NCBI RefSeq assembly: GCF_001428665.1 | Contig: NZ_LMIJ01000001.1 | Coordinates: 401,935 to 465,934, forward strand | DNA length: 64,000 bases | Source: Acidovorax sp. Root219 | Lineage (GTDB): Bacteria; Pseudomonadota; Gammaproteobacteria; Burkholderiales; Burkholderiaceae_C | Direction of reading: 5' to 3' | Shown: in pieces, positions 56,933-64,000 of the stretch | Layout: every line of letters begins with the position of its first letter | Position numbering within the stretch: position 1 is the stretch's first letter | Notes under the pieces: model-generated | What the model saw: the letters and a program-made list of their open reading frames with translations, nothing else | Database searches by the model: none | Told to the model about the DNA's origin: nothing | Translations under genes and position numbers: made by a program

Positions 56933-57802
56933 ATGCAATCTTCCTGGGCAATCAAAGCAGCCTGCGCAGCCATCGCATCAACGCTGGCGCTGTCAGCATC
57001 GGCAATCGAAATCGACGTGTCCGGCTCGTCGTTTCAGAGCACCGGGAAGGACACCATTGTCATCAAGCGCTTGGCTGTACCTGGCGCCGGCAACTGGGAT
57101 GTGACGTTCAAATGGGATCCGAACTCAGTTACGTTCGTGCCTCAGGCGGTTTCGCAAAGCACAACTGCCTCGCTCAAACTATCCGGTCCCACTACGGTAA
57201 ATGAGTCGAGCTCCATCACCTTGGCGGCTGTCGTTCAAAATGCCGATGGAACAACCGTCGCCGCAAATCCTACATGGACCGTGGTGCCTGCGTCGGCCGG
57301 CTCGATATCATCTTCTGGCGTCTTCACCGCCTCCAGTGTTACGGCCGATGTCAACGCCGTTGCCACTGCCAGCTTCACGCATCAAGGGCAACCCCTGACG
57401 GCCACTTACTCTGTGAAGGTCGTGAACGTGGCCGCAGTTGGCCGCACTTGCAGTGGTGTTCTTGAAGCGCGTTCGAGCCAATCGCTTTCTGGGGATTTCA
57501 CGGTTGAGCCAGACAACCGCAAAATCAACATGCGGGTAACTGCAACTGCAGGAAATCCGTACTTCTTCACCAGCTCACTGTTCTTCATCCAAGGCACGAA
57601 CACGGTTGATGTTTCGTTGTACACCTTCGATGCCGATTCTGCGGTGCTGGTGCCTTCCGGTGGCTGGAGTGGTTCAGGACAACTGGTCTCGCCCGGTTCA
57701 AAGGAGGGCGTTATTGCAGCCGTTCCCACAATCATCAATTTGGCTCAACCTTTCGAGATCCGCTACACCGGCGCGAGCGGTGCGACAAGTCTGCGCTGCT
57801 AA
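56933..57802 (+). CDS. secreted protein with Ig-like domain
   Basis: A 289-residue protein with a signal peptide (cleavage near ASAIE). A beta-rich N-terminal part is followed by a bacterial Ig-like domain at about 83-165 (TVNESSSITLAAVVQNADGTTV, then GVFTASSVTADVNAVATAS). The C-terminal part carries two cysteines (RTCSG and the final LRC) that may pair. Its base composition is less GC-rich than its neighbours. It is the last gene before the prophage remnant; whether it is host or cargo is unclear. Confidence 0.7.
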   Translation: MQSSWAIKAACAAIASTLALSASAIEIDVSGSSFQSTGKDTIVIKRLAVPGAGNWDVTFKWDPNSVTFVPQAVSQSTTASLKLSGPTTVNESSSITLAAVVQNADGTTVAANPTWTVVPASAGSISSSGVFTASSVTADVNAVATASFTHQGQPLTATYSVKVVNVAAVGRTCSGVLEARSSQSLSGDFTVEPDNRKINMRVTATAGNPYFFTSSLFFIQGTNTVDVSLYTFDADSAVLVPSGGWSGSGQLVSPGSKEGVIAAVPTIINLAQPFEIRYTGASGATSLRC

Positions 57803-57815
57803 GGGGCTGAAGTCG

Positions 57816-57977
57816 ACTGGGGTGCAATCCAGCTGGCGGCTCCTTTCCGAACGGCCAGCCCTCGGGCGCGGCGTCGGTCTTGTAGCCCTGGGCGTCCACC
57901 ACCGGACCAGCTGCAGGGGTCGCTGGGGCGGGCTTCCGCTTCCGGCCAGCACCGGGTCGGGCTCCACCACGAGGCAT
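57816..57977 (-). pseudogene. truncated phage terminase small subunit
   Basis: The first 54 or so residues (MPRGGARPGAGRKRKPAPATP, followed by DAAPEGWPFGKEPPAG) match the N-terminus of phage terminase small subunits with the usual RPGAGRK start. The frame then runs into sequence antisense to the Ig-like protein gene and loses similarity near 57816. The rest of the packaging genes are missing, so this marks the broken left edge of the prophage. Confidence 0.65.
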
Positions 57978-57984
57978 TTTTCAA

Positions 57985-58366
57985 TCCTTTGATTCTTTGA
58001 TTTCCCCTGGCTGGAATTCAAACAGGGGGTTTTTGGCGCGCGTGGGATACGACGGGGTTTCCTGGCTTTCCAGGTTTTGGAGTTTTCCCCCGCCTACCCC
58101 CTGGCGGTTTTCCCTGACCGTTTGCACCACTGAGGAGGGCTACACTCGTCGCCGGTGGCCGCAAGCCGCCCGGACCTCGCAAGGGGCTGAAGGTGAACGG
58201 GGTAAGCGCCCCTTACGGCTGTGCCGCGGACAAGCGCTTAACTCTGGAGCCGAACCCGCTGTTAAGCCATCCTAGGCAGGCAGGCAGCTAGTGCCCGGCA
58301 AGGCACGATAAAAATGCCGACTCTGTACAAGTTGGCGGGCCCGCTGACGCGAACCTGGAGTGATCC
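57985..58366. other. prophage-remnant spacer without a clear gene
   Basis: No convincing protein or RNA gene is seen. A 12-base repeat (AAGGGGCTGAAG) at 58181-58192 also occurs at 57801-57812, near the left edge of the remnant. Several short GC hairpins are present but have no T run. Confidence 0.35.
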
Positions 58367-58459
58367 ATGATCACGCTCAGTGTGCAGCATGGAAAGCTGA
58401 AGGTTGCTTTGACGTTCCCCGTCAACGCGATCTTGGCAATCCTCGGGATACTGCTTTAA
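58367..58459 (+). CDS. 30-residue hydrophobic peptide
   Basis: A short frame (MITLSVQHGKLKVALTFPVN, then a hydrophobic end AILAILGILL) with CTGGAG seven bases before the ATG and a GC hairpin just after the stop. Compact ribosome-binding site, frame and hairpin suggest a genuine small gene, perhaps membrane-active. It is opposite in direction to the neighbouring phage genes. Confidence 0.35.
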   Translation: MITLSVQHGKLKVALTFPVNAILAILGILL

Positions 58460-58463
58460 AGGG

Positions 58464-58494
58464 AGGGCGGGGTTTCGGCTCCGCCCTACTTTTG
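58464..58494 (+). terminator. candidate intrinsic terminator
   Basis: The stem AGGGCGG/CCGCCCT encloses GGTTTCGGCT and is followed by ACTTTTG. It begins five bases after the stop of the 30-residue frame. The T run is short. Confidence 0.45.
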
Positions 58495-58824
58495 ACTCCA
58501 TCCACGACTCGCCCTCAGTCCGGCCTCTCGCGCCGTCTTCTTCGCGTGGCAGCGGTCTGTCCCAGAGCACAGCAGTTGCAGGTTTGCTAGCGCCATGGCA
58601 TCACCACCCTGCTCAAGGGGAACGATGTGATCCACGTCGTGGTCAGCTCTCACCAGCCCACATGCGGCACAGGTGAAGCAATCGCGCTCCTGCACTGCGG
58701 CCTTGCGGGCCATCCATGCGCTACCTCTCACCCGTTCGGATACTCCCGCCTTCGTGGCAAGAACTCGAACCGGGTTGGAGTTGATGGCGGTCAGCCTGGG
58801 CTTGATGGTCTGCAGGCGGCCCAT
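58486..58824 (-). CDS. phage HNH endonuclease
   Basis: A 112-residue HNH nuclease. Zinc-binding cysteines appear in CFTCAACG and near LLCSGTDRCH; the catalytic core is DVDHIVPLEQGG with the later N and H in ANLQLL and CHAKKT. In many phages this gene lies just before the terminase small subunit and assists packaging, as it does here. Confidence 0.82.
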   Translation of the reverse strand: MGRLQTIKPRLTAINSNPVRVLATKAGVSERVRGSAWMARKAAVQERDCFTCAACGLVRADHDVDHIVPLEQGGDAMALANLQLLCSGTDRCHAKKTAREAGLRASRGWSQK

Positions 58825-58886
58825 GTTCTACCCCTCGGAAACGAAAAAGCCACCCGAAGGTGGCACTTTTGGTTTGCAAATAAACT

Positions 58887-59699
58887 CTATCCCAGCCTGG
58901 CAAGGAACTCATTGATAGCGCTTACCGCCCCTGGCGCAGCCGCCATCCCTTGCGTCCAGGCGGACACGCCATTCAGCAACCCACCAAGGGCGTACTTACT
59001 CGGCGATGGCTGTTCAGCCTCGTTCTCCAGCACTTCCAAGCTACGCAGTCGGGCCGCGCGCTCTTGTTCAGCAATCGTGGTATCGCTTTCGACCACGCTG
59101 CGAAGCTCCGATATCGCCTTCAACAAAGCCGCCAAGCTATCCCCTGACATGCCAACATGCTGGCTGCTGTGAACGGTGTTGCTGTTCCCGACAACAGCGG
59201 TTGCAACGGGGCCATGGAACACCGCTTGAGGCGCTGGCATCAGCGCTCGAAGTTTGCCTGGCACGTCCATCCTCAGCCGCGCGACGTAGCTTTCGGTGAC
59301 GACCTTCACACGATCGTTGAAGCTGGATTCAAACTGAGTCTGGAATCCGTCTTGGATCGCGGGCACCGAACTAGTCGCAATGCCAAAGAGCTGCTTTGCA
59401 ATTGCGTCGGCGACCGCACTGTACAGCTCCTGAATTTCTTGAATTCGAGAACCCGCTTCATCTCCCAAGTAGGAAACAGACAACTGCAGAACGTCCTCAT
59501 AAAGGACTTTGGCGTGCATGTCAAAAACAGACTTACCAGCCTCGAAAACGGCCATAGTCGTGCGCGAGCCATGCAACACCCCGTGTGCCATGCTCTCAGC
59601 ACGAACCCGCAATACCCTGTCTCGAAAGAGCGTGTCAGCAGAAGACACGTGAGCCACAAGGGCCGGGCCGACATCGGCAATTAGGTTTGTAGTGGCCAT
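58887..59699 (-). CDS. prophage-borne hypothetical protein
   Basis: A 270-residue soluble protein, mostly helical (RIQEIQELYSAVADAIAKQL, then LLKAISELRSVVESDTTIAEQE). Between them lies a short polar stretch with GNSNTVHSSQHVGMSGD. No family is recognised. Its lower GC and looser codon use match the remnant rather than the host. It lies between the tRNA and the HNH gene. It could be a moron or defence-type gene, but nothing in it is diagnostic. Confidence 0.6.
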   Translation of the reverse strand: MATTNLIADVGPALVAHVSSADTLFRDRVLRVRAESMAHGVLHGSRTTMAVFEAGKSVFDMHAKVLYEDVLQLSVSYLGDEAGSRIQEIQELYSAVADAIAKQLFGIATSSVPAIQDGFQTQFESSFNDRVKVVTESYVARLRMDVPGKLRALMPAPQAVFHGPVATAVVGNSNTVHSSQHVGMSGDSLAALLKAISELRSVVESDTTIAEQERAARLRSLEVLENEAEQPSPSKYALGGLLNGVSAWTQGMAAAPGAVSAINEFLARLG

Positions 59700-59862
59700 T
59701 TGGAATCCTCTATTTCCGACATGGTACGCCACCTATTTTCAGTCAATCTATCGCCATCGGACTTCCCCTGAGGGTGGCAACTGCCGTTCGCTTTCCAGCT
59801 CCAAAGCTTGCGGGGAGATTCCGCCTGCCGCCGACGCTGGCTGTCGGGATGCGGTCGATGAA

Positions 59863-59939
59863 TGGTTGCGATGGGCCGATTCGAACGGCCGACATACGGG
59901 GTATGAACCCGTTGCTCTACCTGGCTGAGCTACATCGCG
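59863..59939 (-). tRNA. tRNA-Met(CAT), initiator-like, prophage-borne
   Basis: A complete 77-base cloverleaf with encoded CCA. The acceptor CGCGATG pairs with CATCGCA except for a C1-A72 mismatch. The D stem is GCTC/GAGC and the anticodon stem ACGGG/CCCGT encloses TTCATAC (CAT). The T arm is GGCCG-TTCGAAT-CGGCC. The C1-A72 mismatch and three G-C pairs below the anticodon are initiator features. The C11-G24 pair is elongator-like. Confidence 0.78.
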
Positions 59940-60031
59940 GAAATGGTTGCGGCGGGTGTGCCTCGAACCTAGGGGGTTCGGGCAGCCTGCCGATGTCTTT
60001 GGCACACTTCTAGCTCTTTGAAGGGAAAAGC

Positions 60032-60781
60032 ATGGAGAAAGAAAAATATCAACGCCCCGCTTTGGGCTGGGTAGTGACGGCGCTTGGAATCGCAGGATCC
60101 GTGGCCTATCTGTTTTTTCTGAATTGGCTGGTGAACGGCAAGTGGGGAGCTTTGCGCGCCCCTGACGTAAAGCTTAATGAGCTTGGCGACTTTCTAGCCG
60201 GTGCGTTCGGCCCCTTGGCGATCTGGTGGCTTGTGCTCGGCTATTTTCAGCAGGGGCGCGAACTCAAAATCAATTCAGATGCCTTGTTGCTTCAGCTCCA
60301 AGAACTCGAAAACTCTGTGCAACAACAGGGCAGGCTAGTGGGCATCACACAAGATCAGTACACGCTAGACACGAAAGTTTTTGACGCTAACCAAGCCGCT
60401 GCGAAGCTTGCCGCAGACAACCGTACGCGGCAGGCACAACCAGTCTTCAAGTTCAAATCGGATGGATACGACCGCATGCCTGACAACAGAAAGCATATTC
60501 ATAAACTACGGGTGACAAACATTGGGCATGCGTGCTCAGATTTGACCATCTACACCGACTCTCTTTTTATTCCTCACTCACCTGAAAACGTAGACCATTT
60601 GGATCGCACTCAGGGTTTCTCCATGCAGTTTGTTATCGACCACGATGAAGGTGAAACCAGCGAAATGACGTTTACTTTTGTCGATGGCGAACAAAACCTT
60701 GGATCGCAAAAGTTCACCGTTGACATGCAGTACACAGCGGTGAGAGTGCTTTCGCCGAAGCCCGACCTAACGGAGTATTAA
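60032..60781 (+). CDS. membrane-anchored hypothetical protein (moron-like)
   Basis: A 249-residue protein with two N-terminal helices (about 12-33 and 55-73), a coiled coil (about 80-130, LLLQLQELENSVQQQG), and a C-terminal beta-rich domain. GAAGGGAAAAGC precedes the ATG. It runs opposite to the phage genes around it and has its own codon style. That is the usual look of a moron: an accessory gene carried by a prophage. Function unknown. Confidence 0.65.
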   Translation: MEKEKYQRPALGWVVTALGIAGSVAYLFFLNWLVNGKWGALRAPDVKLNELGDFLAGAFGPLAIWWLVLGYFQQGRELKINSDALLLQLQELENSVQQQGRLVGITQDQYTLDTKVFDANQAAAKLAADNRTRQAQPVFKFKSDGYDRMPDNRKHIHKLRVTNIGHACSDLTIYTDSLFIPHSPENVDHLDRTQGFSMQFVIDHDEGETSEMTFTFVDGEQNLGSQKFTVDMQYTAVRVLSPKPDLTEY

Positions 60782-60814
60782 AAAAGCCCGCGAGGCGTGA
60801 ACCTGGCGGGCTTG
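60781..60814 (-). terminator. intrinsic terminator
   Basis: The stem AAGCCCGC/GCGGGCTT is followed on the minus strand by a run of Ts (AAAAAA on the plus strand at 60781-60786). It lies about 145 bases past the Q-like gene. In a lambda-like order this is where the late terminator acted on by Q would sit. Confidence 0.65.
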
Positions 60815-60957
60815 AAATGTCTGGGCGTGCGATTCCTACGAAGGTTTGCCGGTCCCGGCTCCCCGCCGGGTGGTGCTTTCGTAGGGCCTGCAGGTCTGCT
60901 GATCTGCAACGGTAGACGCCGATATCGTTGGCGTCTGCGTTGACGGGCGCAATGCTA

Positions 60958-61656
60958 TCACACCTTTCCCGCGGCAAAGTGCTTCAACAGCGGCACGCTC
61001 TTCAACGCCCGCCGTGCGCCAGCCCTCGCCCGATCCACATTGCGCTCGATGTGCTCGCTGATTGCCCGGCCATCCTCCCCATGCGGCACTGGGCGCCGGC
61101 CCGACCCGTGGCACACCTTGCAAGGCGTCTTGCTCTGCACGTTGGTGCCTGATAGCACCTGCCACATGGTCCCATTGCAGGCGGTGCAGTTGCGGTCGGC
61201 CCACCAGCCCAGCACGTCCAGCAGCTTCACAGATGGGTCGGCCATCCCGCGCGCCACCACCCACGGCAAAAGCCCGGCATGCGGGTCCATCAGCGCGGGC
61301 AGGCTCTTCAGGCGCCCAAGGATGCGGCGGCGCTCGGTGGCCAAGAGCTCCTCGGCCGCGGCCCGTGCACCAGGCAGGTCCAGGGCCTGCACCTTGCGCC
61401 CCTTCTTGCCCATGGTCACCCGGGGTATGGTCTCGGCAAGGCGCTGGATGTCCTCGTGCGTCAGGCGCTTGGGCTTGGCGCAGCCGCCCCATTCAGTCAT
61501 CAGCTGGTACACCATGCGGCCCACGGGGAACGGGGCCTTGCCGGCGGCAATGAGCAGGTCCACGTCGCCGCGGCGCTCCAGGCTCACGGTCAGGTCGCTG
61601 CTGCTCGCGGCGAGGGTCAGGCGCTCGTCAAAATCTGCTGTCGCGGTCATCTTCAC
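60958..61656 (-). CDS. phage Q-like antitermination protein with zinc finger
   Basis: A 232-residue protein with a DnaJ-like zinc site: CTACNG and, 20 residues later, CKVCHGSGRR. The architecture and place after ninG-like genes suit the antiterminator Q of lambdoid phages. The frame can start at GTG (61656, overlapping the upstream stop) or at ATG (61650). The similarity is by pattern and order, not by a full match. Confidence 0.62.
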   Translation of the reverse strand: MKMTATADFDERLTLAASSSDLTVSLERRGDVDLLIAAGKAPFPVGRMVYQLMTEWGGCAKPKRLTHEDIQRLAETIPRVTMGKKGRKVQALDLPGARAAAEELLATERRRILGRLKSLPALMDPHAGLLPWVVARGMADPSVKLLDVLGWWADRNCTACNGTMWQVLSGTNVQSKTPCKVCHGSGRRPVPHGEDGRAISEHIERNVDRARAGARRALKSVPLLKHFAAGKV

Positions 61657-61915
61657 CCCTTTGGTTTTCTGGAATTGCTCAGCGCCTGCATGCGCGCGTG
61701 TTCTGCCTTCACGGCGACATGGCCGGCGGCGATGTTCTCGGGGCCGAACACGTCGTGCAGCTCGCCCCGGTATGCGTCGGTGAGGGCCCGCTGGCGCAGG
61801 GAAGCCCAGAACTGCGGCCCGTTGGCCAGAGCGCGCACCTTGCAGCGCTGGCAGCGGGCGTGATACCCCCCCAATGGCGTTTGGTCTCGGCCTGGGTGCA
61901 GTCGGGGCACGTCAT
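61653..61915 (-). pseudogene. frameshifted phage zinc-finger protein
   Basis: Two overlapping frames together make one sensible protein. The first starts at 61915 with MTCPDCTQAETKRHWGG; the second continues as YHARCQRCKVRALANG to the stop at 61653. They join at a run of seven Gs (coding strand, 61866-61872). Eight Gs would restore one frame and pair CPDC with CQRC as a zinc site. The start overlaps the ninG stop and the end overlaps the Q-like gene, which supports a single original gene. Confidence 0.6.
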
Positions 61916-62365
61916 CGGCTGGCCTCCAGGTCCTTCAGCTTCTGGCGGTACTCGTCCCGGATGCCGCGCACCTCGTCGTGCGTCCATTTCCGAACCCGGT
62001 TGTCTGTCTCCAGCGCCAGCACGCGGGCTTCCCCGATCCTGGCCACAACTCCCTGACGGAACGCGCCATAGGTGGTGCCGCCTGGGCGGTTGCAGTTCTT
62101 TCGCTGGGCGAACACGTTGTCTTCGTTGAAGCGCAGGTGTCCGGCGGTGCTTCGGCTGCGGAAGTGCCCCGCATCCACCGACCCGCCCGGCTTCATGGGC
62201 TCGAAGGGCTGGCTACAGCAAATGCACGGCAGTCCAAGGTCCCGCGCGCGGATGTAGGCATTGAAAGCCTCTTGCGCCTCGGCGATCAGCTCGGGCAGGC
62301 GCTTGACGGCCTCCTTGCGGCGGCGGAACTCCGCGCGGCCTACCTTGGCCTCTGCCTTCGAGCTG
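61912..62365 (-). pseudogene. NinG-like recombination protein, N-terminus lost
   Basis: About 150 residues match the C-terminal part of NinG/Rap: a basic helix (FRRRKEAVKRLPELIAEAQEAFNAY in substance, core AEAQEAFNAYIRARD), the zinc site CICC, then DAGHFRSRSTAGHLRFNEDN and CNRPGG. The normal N-terminus, with its own cysteines, is absent. Upstream of about 62365 the frame runs antisense through the integrase. The first ATG in frame (62490) is therefore artificial. Confidence 0.7.
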
Positions 62366-63052
62366 GTTTGCAAGCACCCGAATACCCTACCCAACCCCAC
62401 CGCCGGCATCGACAACATAAAGGTGCAGAAGGGCCAGTCTGACCCCTTCGCGCCCGACGAGGTGGAGGAGATCCTGGCCACCATCGGCAAGCAGTGGGGA
62501 GAGGTGTTTCAGGACTATTTCGAATTCAGCATGTTCGCAGGCCTGCGCGCCAGCGACCAGATAGCGCTGATGTGGGAGGACGTGGACCTGCGCCTCGGTC
62601 GGGTGGTCGTTCGGCGGGCCAGGGTGATGGGGCAGAACAAGGAGCGCACAAAGACCCACGTCGAGCGCGAGGTGGAGTTGAACGGCCGTGCGCTGGCCGT
62701 GCTACACCGCCAACGGGCGCGCACCCAGGCCGTGGGCAAGCAGGTGTTCTACAACCCCGCCACCAGCCGCGCCTACGTGGATGAGCAAAAGCAGCTGCAG
62801 GTGTGGACCAGGAGCCTGCGGACCAGCCAAGTGCGCTACCGCCCGCCAAAGGAATGCCGCGACACCAGCGTCACCCTGGCCCTGATGGCGGGCGCCAATC
62901 CGGTTTGGGTGGCGAACCAGCACGGGTACTCGGTACAGGTGATGATGCGGGGCTATGCCAAGTGGATTCCCAGCGCTGACAAGGGATCCAATTTGGCGGC
63001 GGTGAACCAAGCAATAGGGCACACATCAGAAGCCCGAAAAAACATGATTTAG
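62366..63052 (+). pseudogene. phage integrase (tyrosine recombinase), N-terminus lost
   Basis: About 228 residues of the catalytic domain: the first Arg in FAGLRASD, Lys in KTHVEREV, the second Arg in ECRDTS, and the Tyr nucleophile in YAKW. The usual His/Trp position reads HGYSVQ, so this residue is also altered. The arm- and core-binding N-terminal domains are missing at the junction with ninG. It points toward tRNA-Ser(GCT), 85 bases away, the likely attachment gene. Confidence 0.72.
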
Positions 63053-63096
63053 GACCTGAATAGGTTCAGCGTCGAAGGGCAGGAAGCCAGAAAACA

Positions 63097-63131
63097 GAAA
63101 ACCCCCAAGCAGATCAACTACTTAGGGGTTT
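63097..63131 (-). terminator. terminator after tRNA-Ser
   Basis: On the minus strand AAACCCCTAAG pairs with CTTGGGGGTTT and is followed by TTCTGTTTT, starting seven bases after the tRNA's CCA end. Confidence 0.6.
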
Positions 63132-63137
63132 CGGTTT

Positions 63138-63230
63138 TGGCGGAAACGGAGGGATTCGAACCCTCGATGAGGCTCTACACCCCATACTCCCTTAGCAGGG
63201 GAGCACCTTCGGCCACTCGGTCACGTTTCC
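63138..63230 (-). tRNA. tRNA-Ser(GCT)
   Basis: A 93-base class II tRNA with encoded CCA. The acceptor GGAAACG pairs with CGTTTCC, the anticodon loop is CTGCTAA (GCT), a long variable arm follows, and the T arm is GAGGG-TTCGAAT-CCCTC. It lies just downstream of lysC. Its 3' end faces the truncated integrase, so it probably hosted the prophage. Confidence 0.93.
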
Positions 63231-63291
63231 AATCCAGCTATTATGCCCCATTTTTGGAGCACTTCAGCCGAGATGGGGGCTGTTGGATCAA

Positions 63292-64000
63292 TCAGGCCAC
63301 GGGCTGGTCCAGCTCGAAAGCCTTGTGCAGCGCGCGCACGGCCAGCTCGACGTATTTTTCGTCGATCACGACCGAGGTCTTGATTTCCGAGGTGGAGATC
63401 ATCTGGATGTTGATGCCCTCTTCGCTCAGCACGCGGAACATCTTGCTGGCCACGCCGACGTGGCTGCGCATGCCGATGCCGACGATGCTTACCTTGCAGA
63501 TCTTGGCGTCGCCCACGACTTCCTGCGCGCCCAGCTCGGGCACGACCTTTTCCTTGAGCAGCTCGACGGTGCGCGCATAGTCGCCACGGTTCACGGTGAA
63601 GCTGAAGTCGGTCTTGCCGTCCTTGCTCAGGTTCTGGATGATCACGTCGACTTCGATGTTGGCATCGGCCACGGCGCCCAGGATCTGGTAGGCGATGCCT
63701 GGCTTGTCGGGCACGCCCAGCACGGAGATCTTGGCCTCGTCGCGGTTGAATGCGATGCCGGATACAACGGCTTGTTCCATTTTTTCGTCTTCCTCAAAAG
63801 TGATCAGCGTGCCGGACTTGGCTTCTTCGTTGATGTCGATGTCCCAGGGCGTGAAGCTCGACAGCACGCGCATGGGCACCTTGTACTTGCCTGCAAACTC
63901 CACCGAGCGGATCTGCAGGACCTTGCTGCCCAGGCTGGCCATCTCCAGCATCTCTTCGAAGCTGACGGTGTGCAGGCGGCGCGCTTCGGGCACGACGCGG
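63292..64000 (-). CDS. lysC: aspartate kinase, C-terminal part (runs off the window)
   Basis: The last 236 or so residues of a single-function aspartokinase. The end of the catalytic domain (EARRLHTVSFEEMLEMASLGSKVLQ, core SFEEMLEMASLG) leads into two ACT domains (VLGVPDKPGIAYQILGAVAD and KVSIVGIGMRSHVGVASKMF) that bind lysine and threonine. It catalyses the first step of the aspartate-family pathway. The 5' end lies beyond base 64000. Confidence 0.95.
   Translation of the reverse strand, partial: RVVPEARRLHTVSFEEMLEMASLGSKVLQIRSVEFAGKYKVPMRVLSSFTPWDIDINEEAKSGTLITFEEDEKMEQAVVSGIAFNRDEAKISVLGVPDKPGIAYQILGAVADANIEVDVIIQNLSKDGKTDFSFTVNRGDYARTVELLKEKVVPELGAQEVVGDAKICKVSIVGIGMRSHVGVASKMFRVLSEEGINIQMISTSEIKTSVVIDEKYVELAVRALHKAFELDQPVA

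Noticed and set aside
57801-58192. AAGGGGCTGAAG repeat as prophage attachment core
   Set aside because: No copy is found beside the integrase or in tRNA-Ser, so it cannot be the attachment duplication.
59945-60007. Possible second tRNA next to the tRNA-Met (ends in CGCAACCA with a TTCGA loop)
   Set aside because: The T stem does not pair and no matching acceptor strand or anticodon arm can be drawn. At most it is a degenerate tRNA fragment.

Overview
The window looks like chromosomal DNA of a Comamonadaceae betaproteobacterium, most like Acidovorax or a close relative. This is inferred from the very high GC, the many Bug/TctC-type solute receptors, a DUF4148 protein, extracellular polyhydroxybutyrate (PHB) depolymerase plus 3-hydroxybutyrate-oligomer hydrolase genes, and a lysC/tRNA-Ser neighbourhood. 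No database search was possible, so family names rest on motifs and gene context.

Layout. 1-10.5 kb: an orphan TctE-like sensor kinase coupled to a Bug receptor; a protease/FHA-membrane pair; a 164-bp TA-flanked palindromic element next to a small gene and a duplicated gene tail; small secreted proteins; a DUF899 protein; an AAA ATPase; an M14 carboxypeptidase; and a DUF2788/DUF2189 pair. 10.5-12.1 kb ends with a HAD hydrolase. 12.2-19.1 kb is one minus-strand operon: two permeases, binding protein and ATPase of a polar-amino-acid-type ABC transporter, then kguE-, kguK- and kguD-like genes and a PtxS-like LacI repressor. A perfect TGAAACCGGTTTCA palindrome sits just upstream, so this reads as a 2-ketogluconate operon with an ABC importer in place of the usual MFS porter. 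19.2-25 kb: hemH, a Lon-family protease, an orphan receptor and a glutathione transferase.

25.8-39.4 kb is a large minus-strand locus. A PAS/sigma-54 activator lies upstream of a candidate -24/-12 promoter and a perfect palindrome. Downstream come a Liv-type receptor, an extracellular PHB depolymerase, livG-livF-livH-livM homologues, a 3HB-oligomer hydrolase, a second receptor, an alpha/beta hydrolase and a short-chain dehydrogenase. I read it as a PHB-scavenging system: depolymerise outside, trim oligomers, import the products. 39.5-42.9 kb: a DUF2325 gene behind a Fur box facing two strong stem-loops, a methyltransferase and a LysR regulator. 42.9-48.9 kb: a tripartite tricarboxylate transporter (tctCBA) with divergent tctDE and an Hsp15 gene. 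48.9-57.8 kb: secreted unknowns, a metal-type two-component system with a divergent DUF4148 gene, an SGNH hydrolase, a chemoreceptor and small membrane proteins.

57.8-63.1 kb is a collapsed lambdoid prophage next to tRNA-Ser(GCT). It holds a truncated integrase fused head to head with a truncated ninG, a frameshifted zinc-finger gene, a Q-like protein, a reversed moron-like gene, an initiator-like tRNA-Met, an HNH nuclease and a broken terminase small subunit. The window ends inside lysC.
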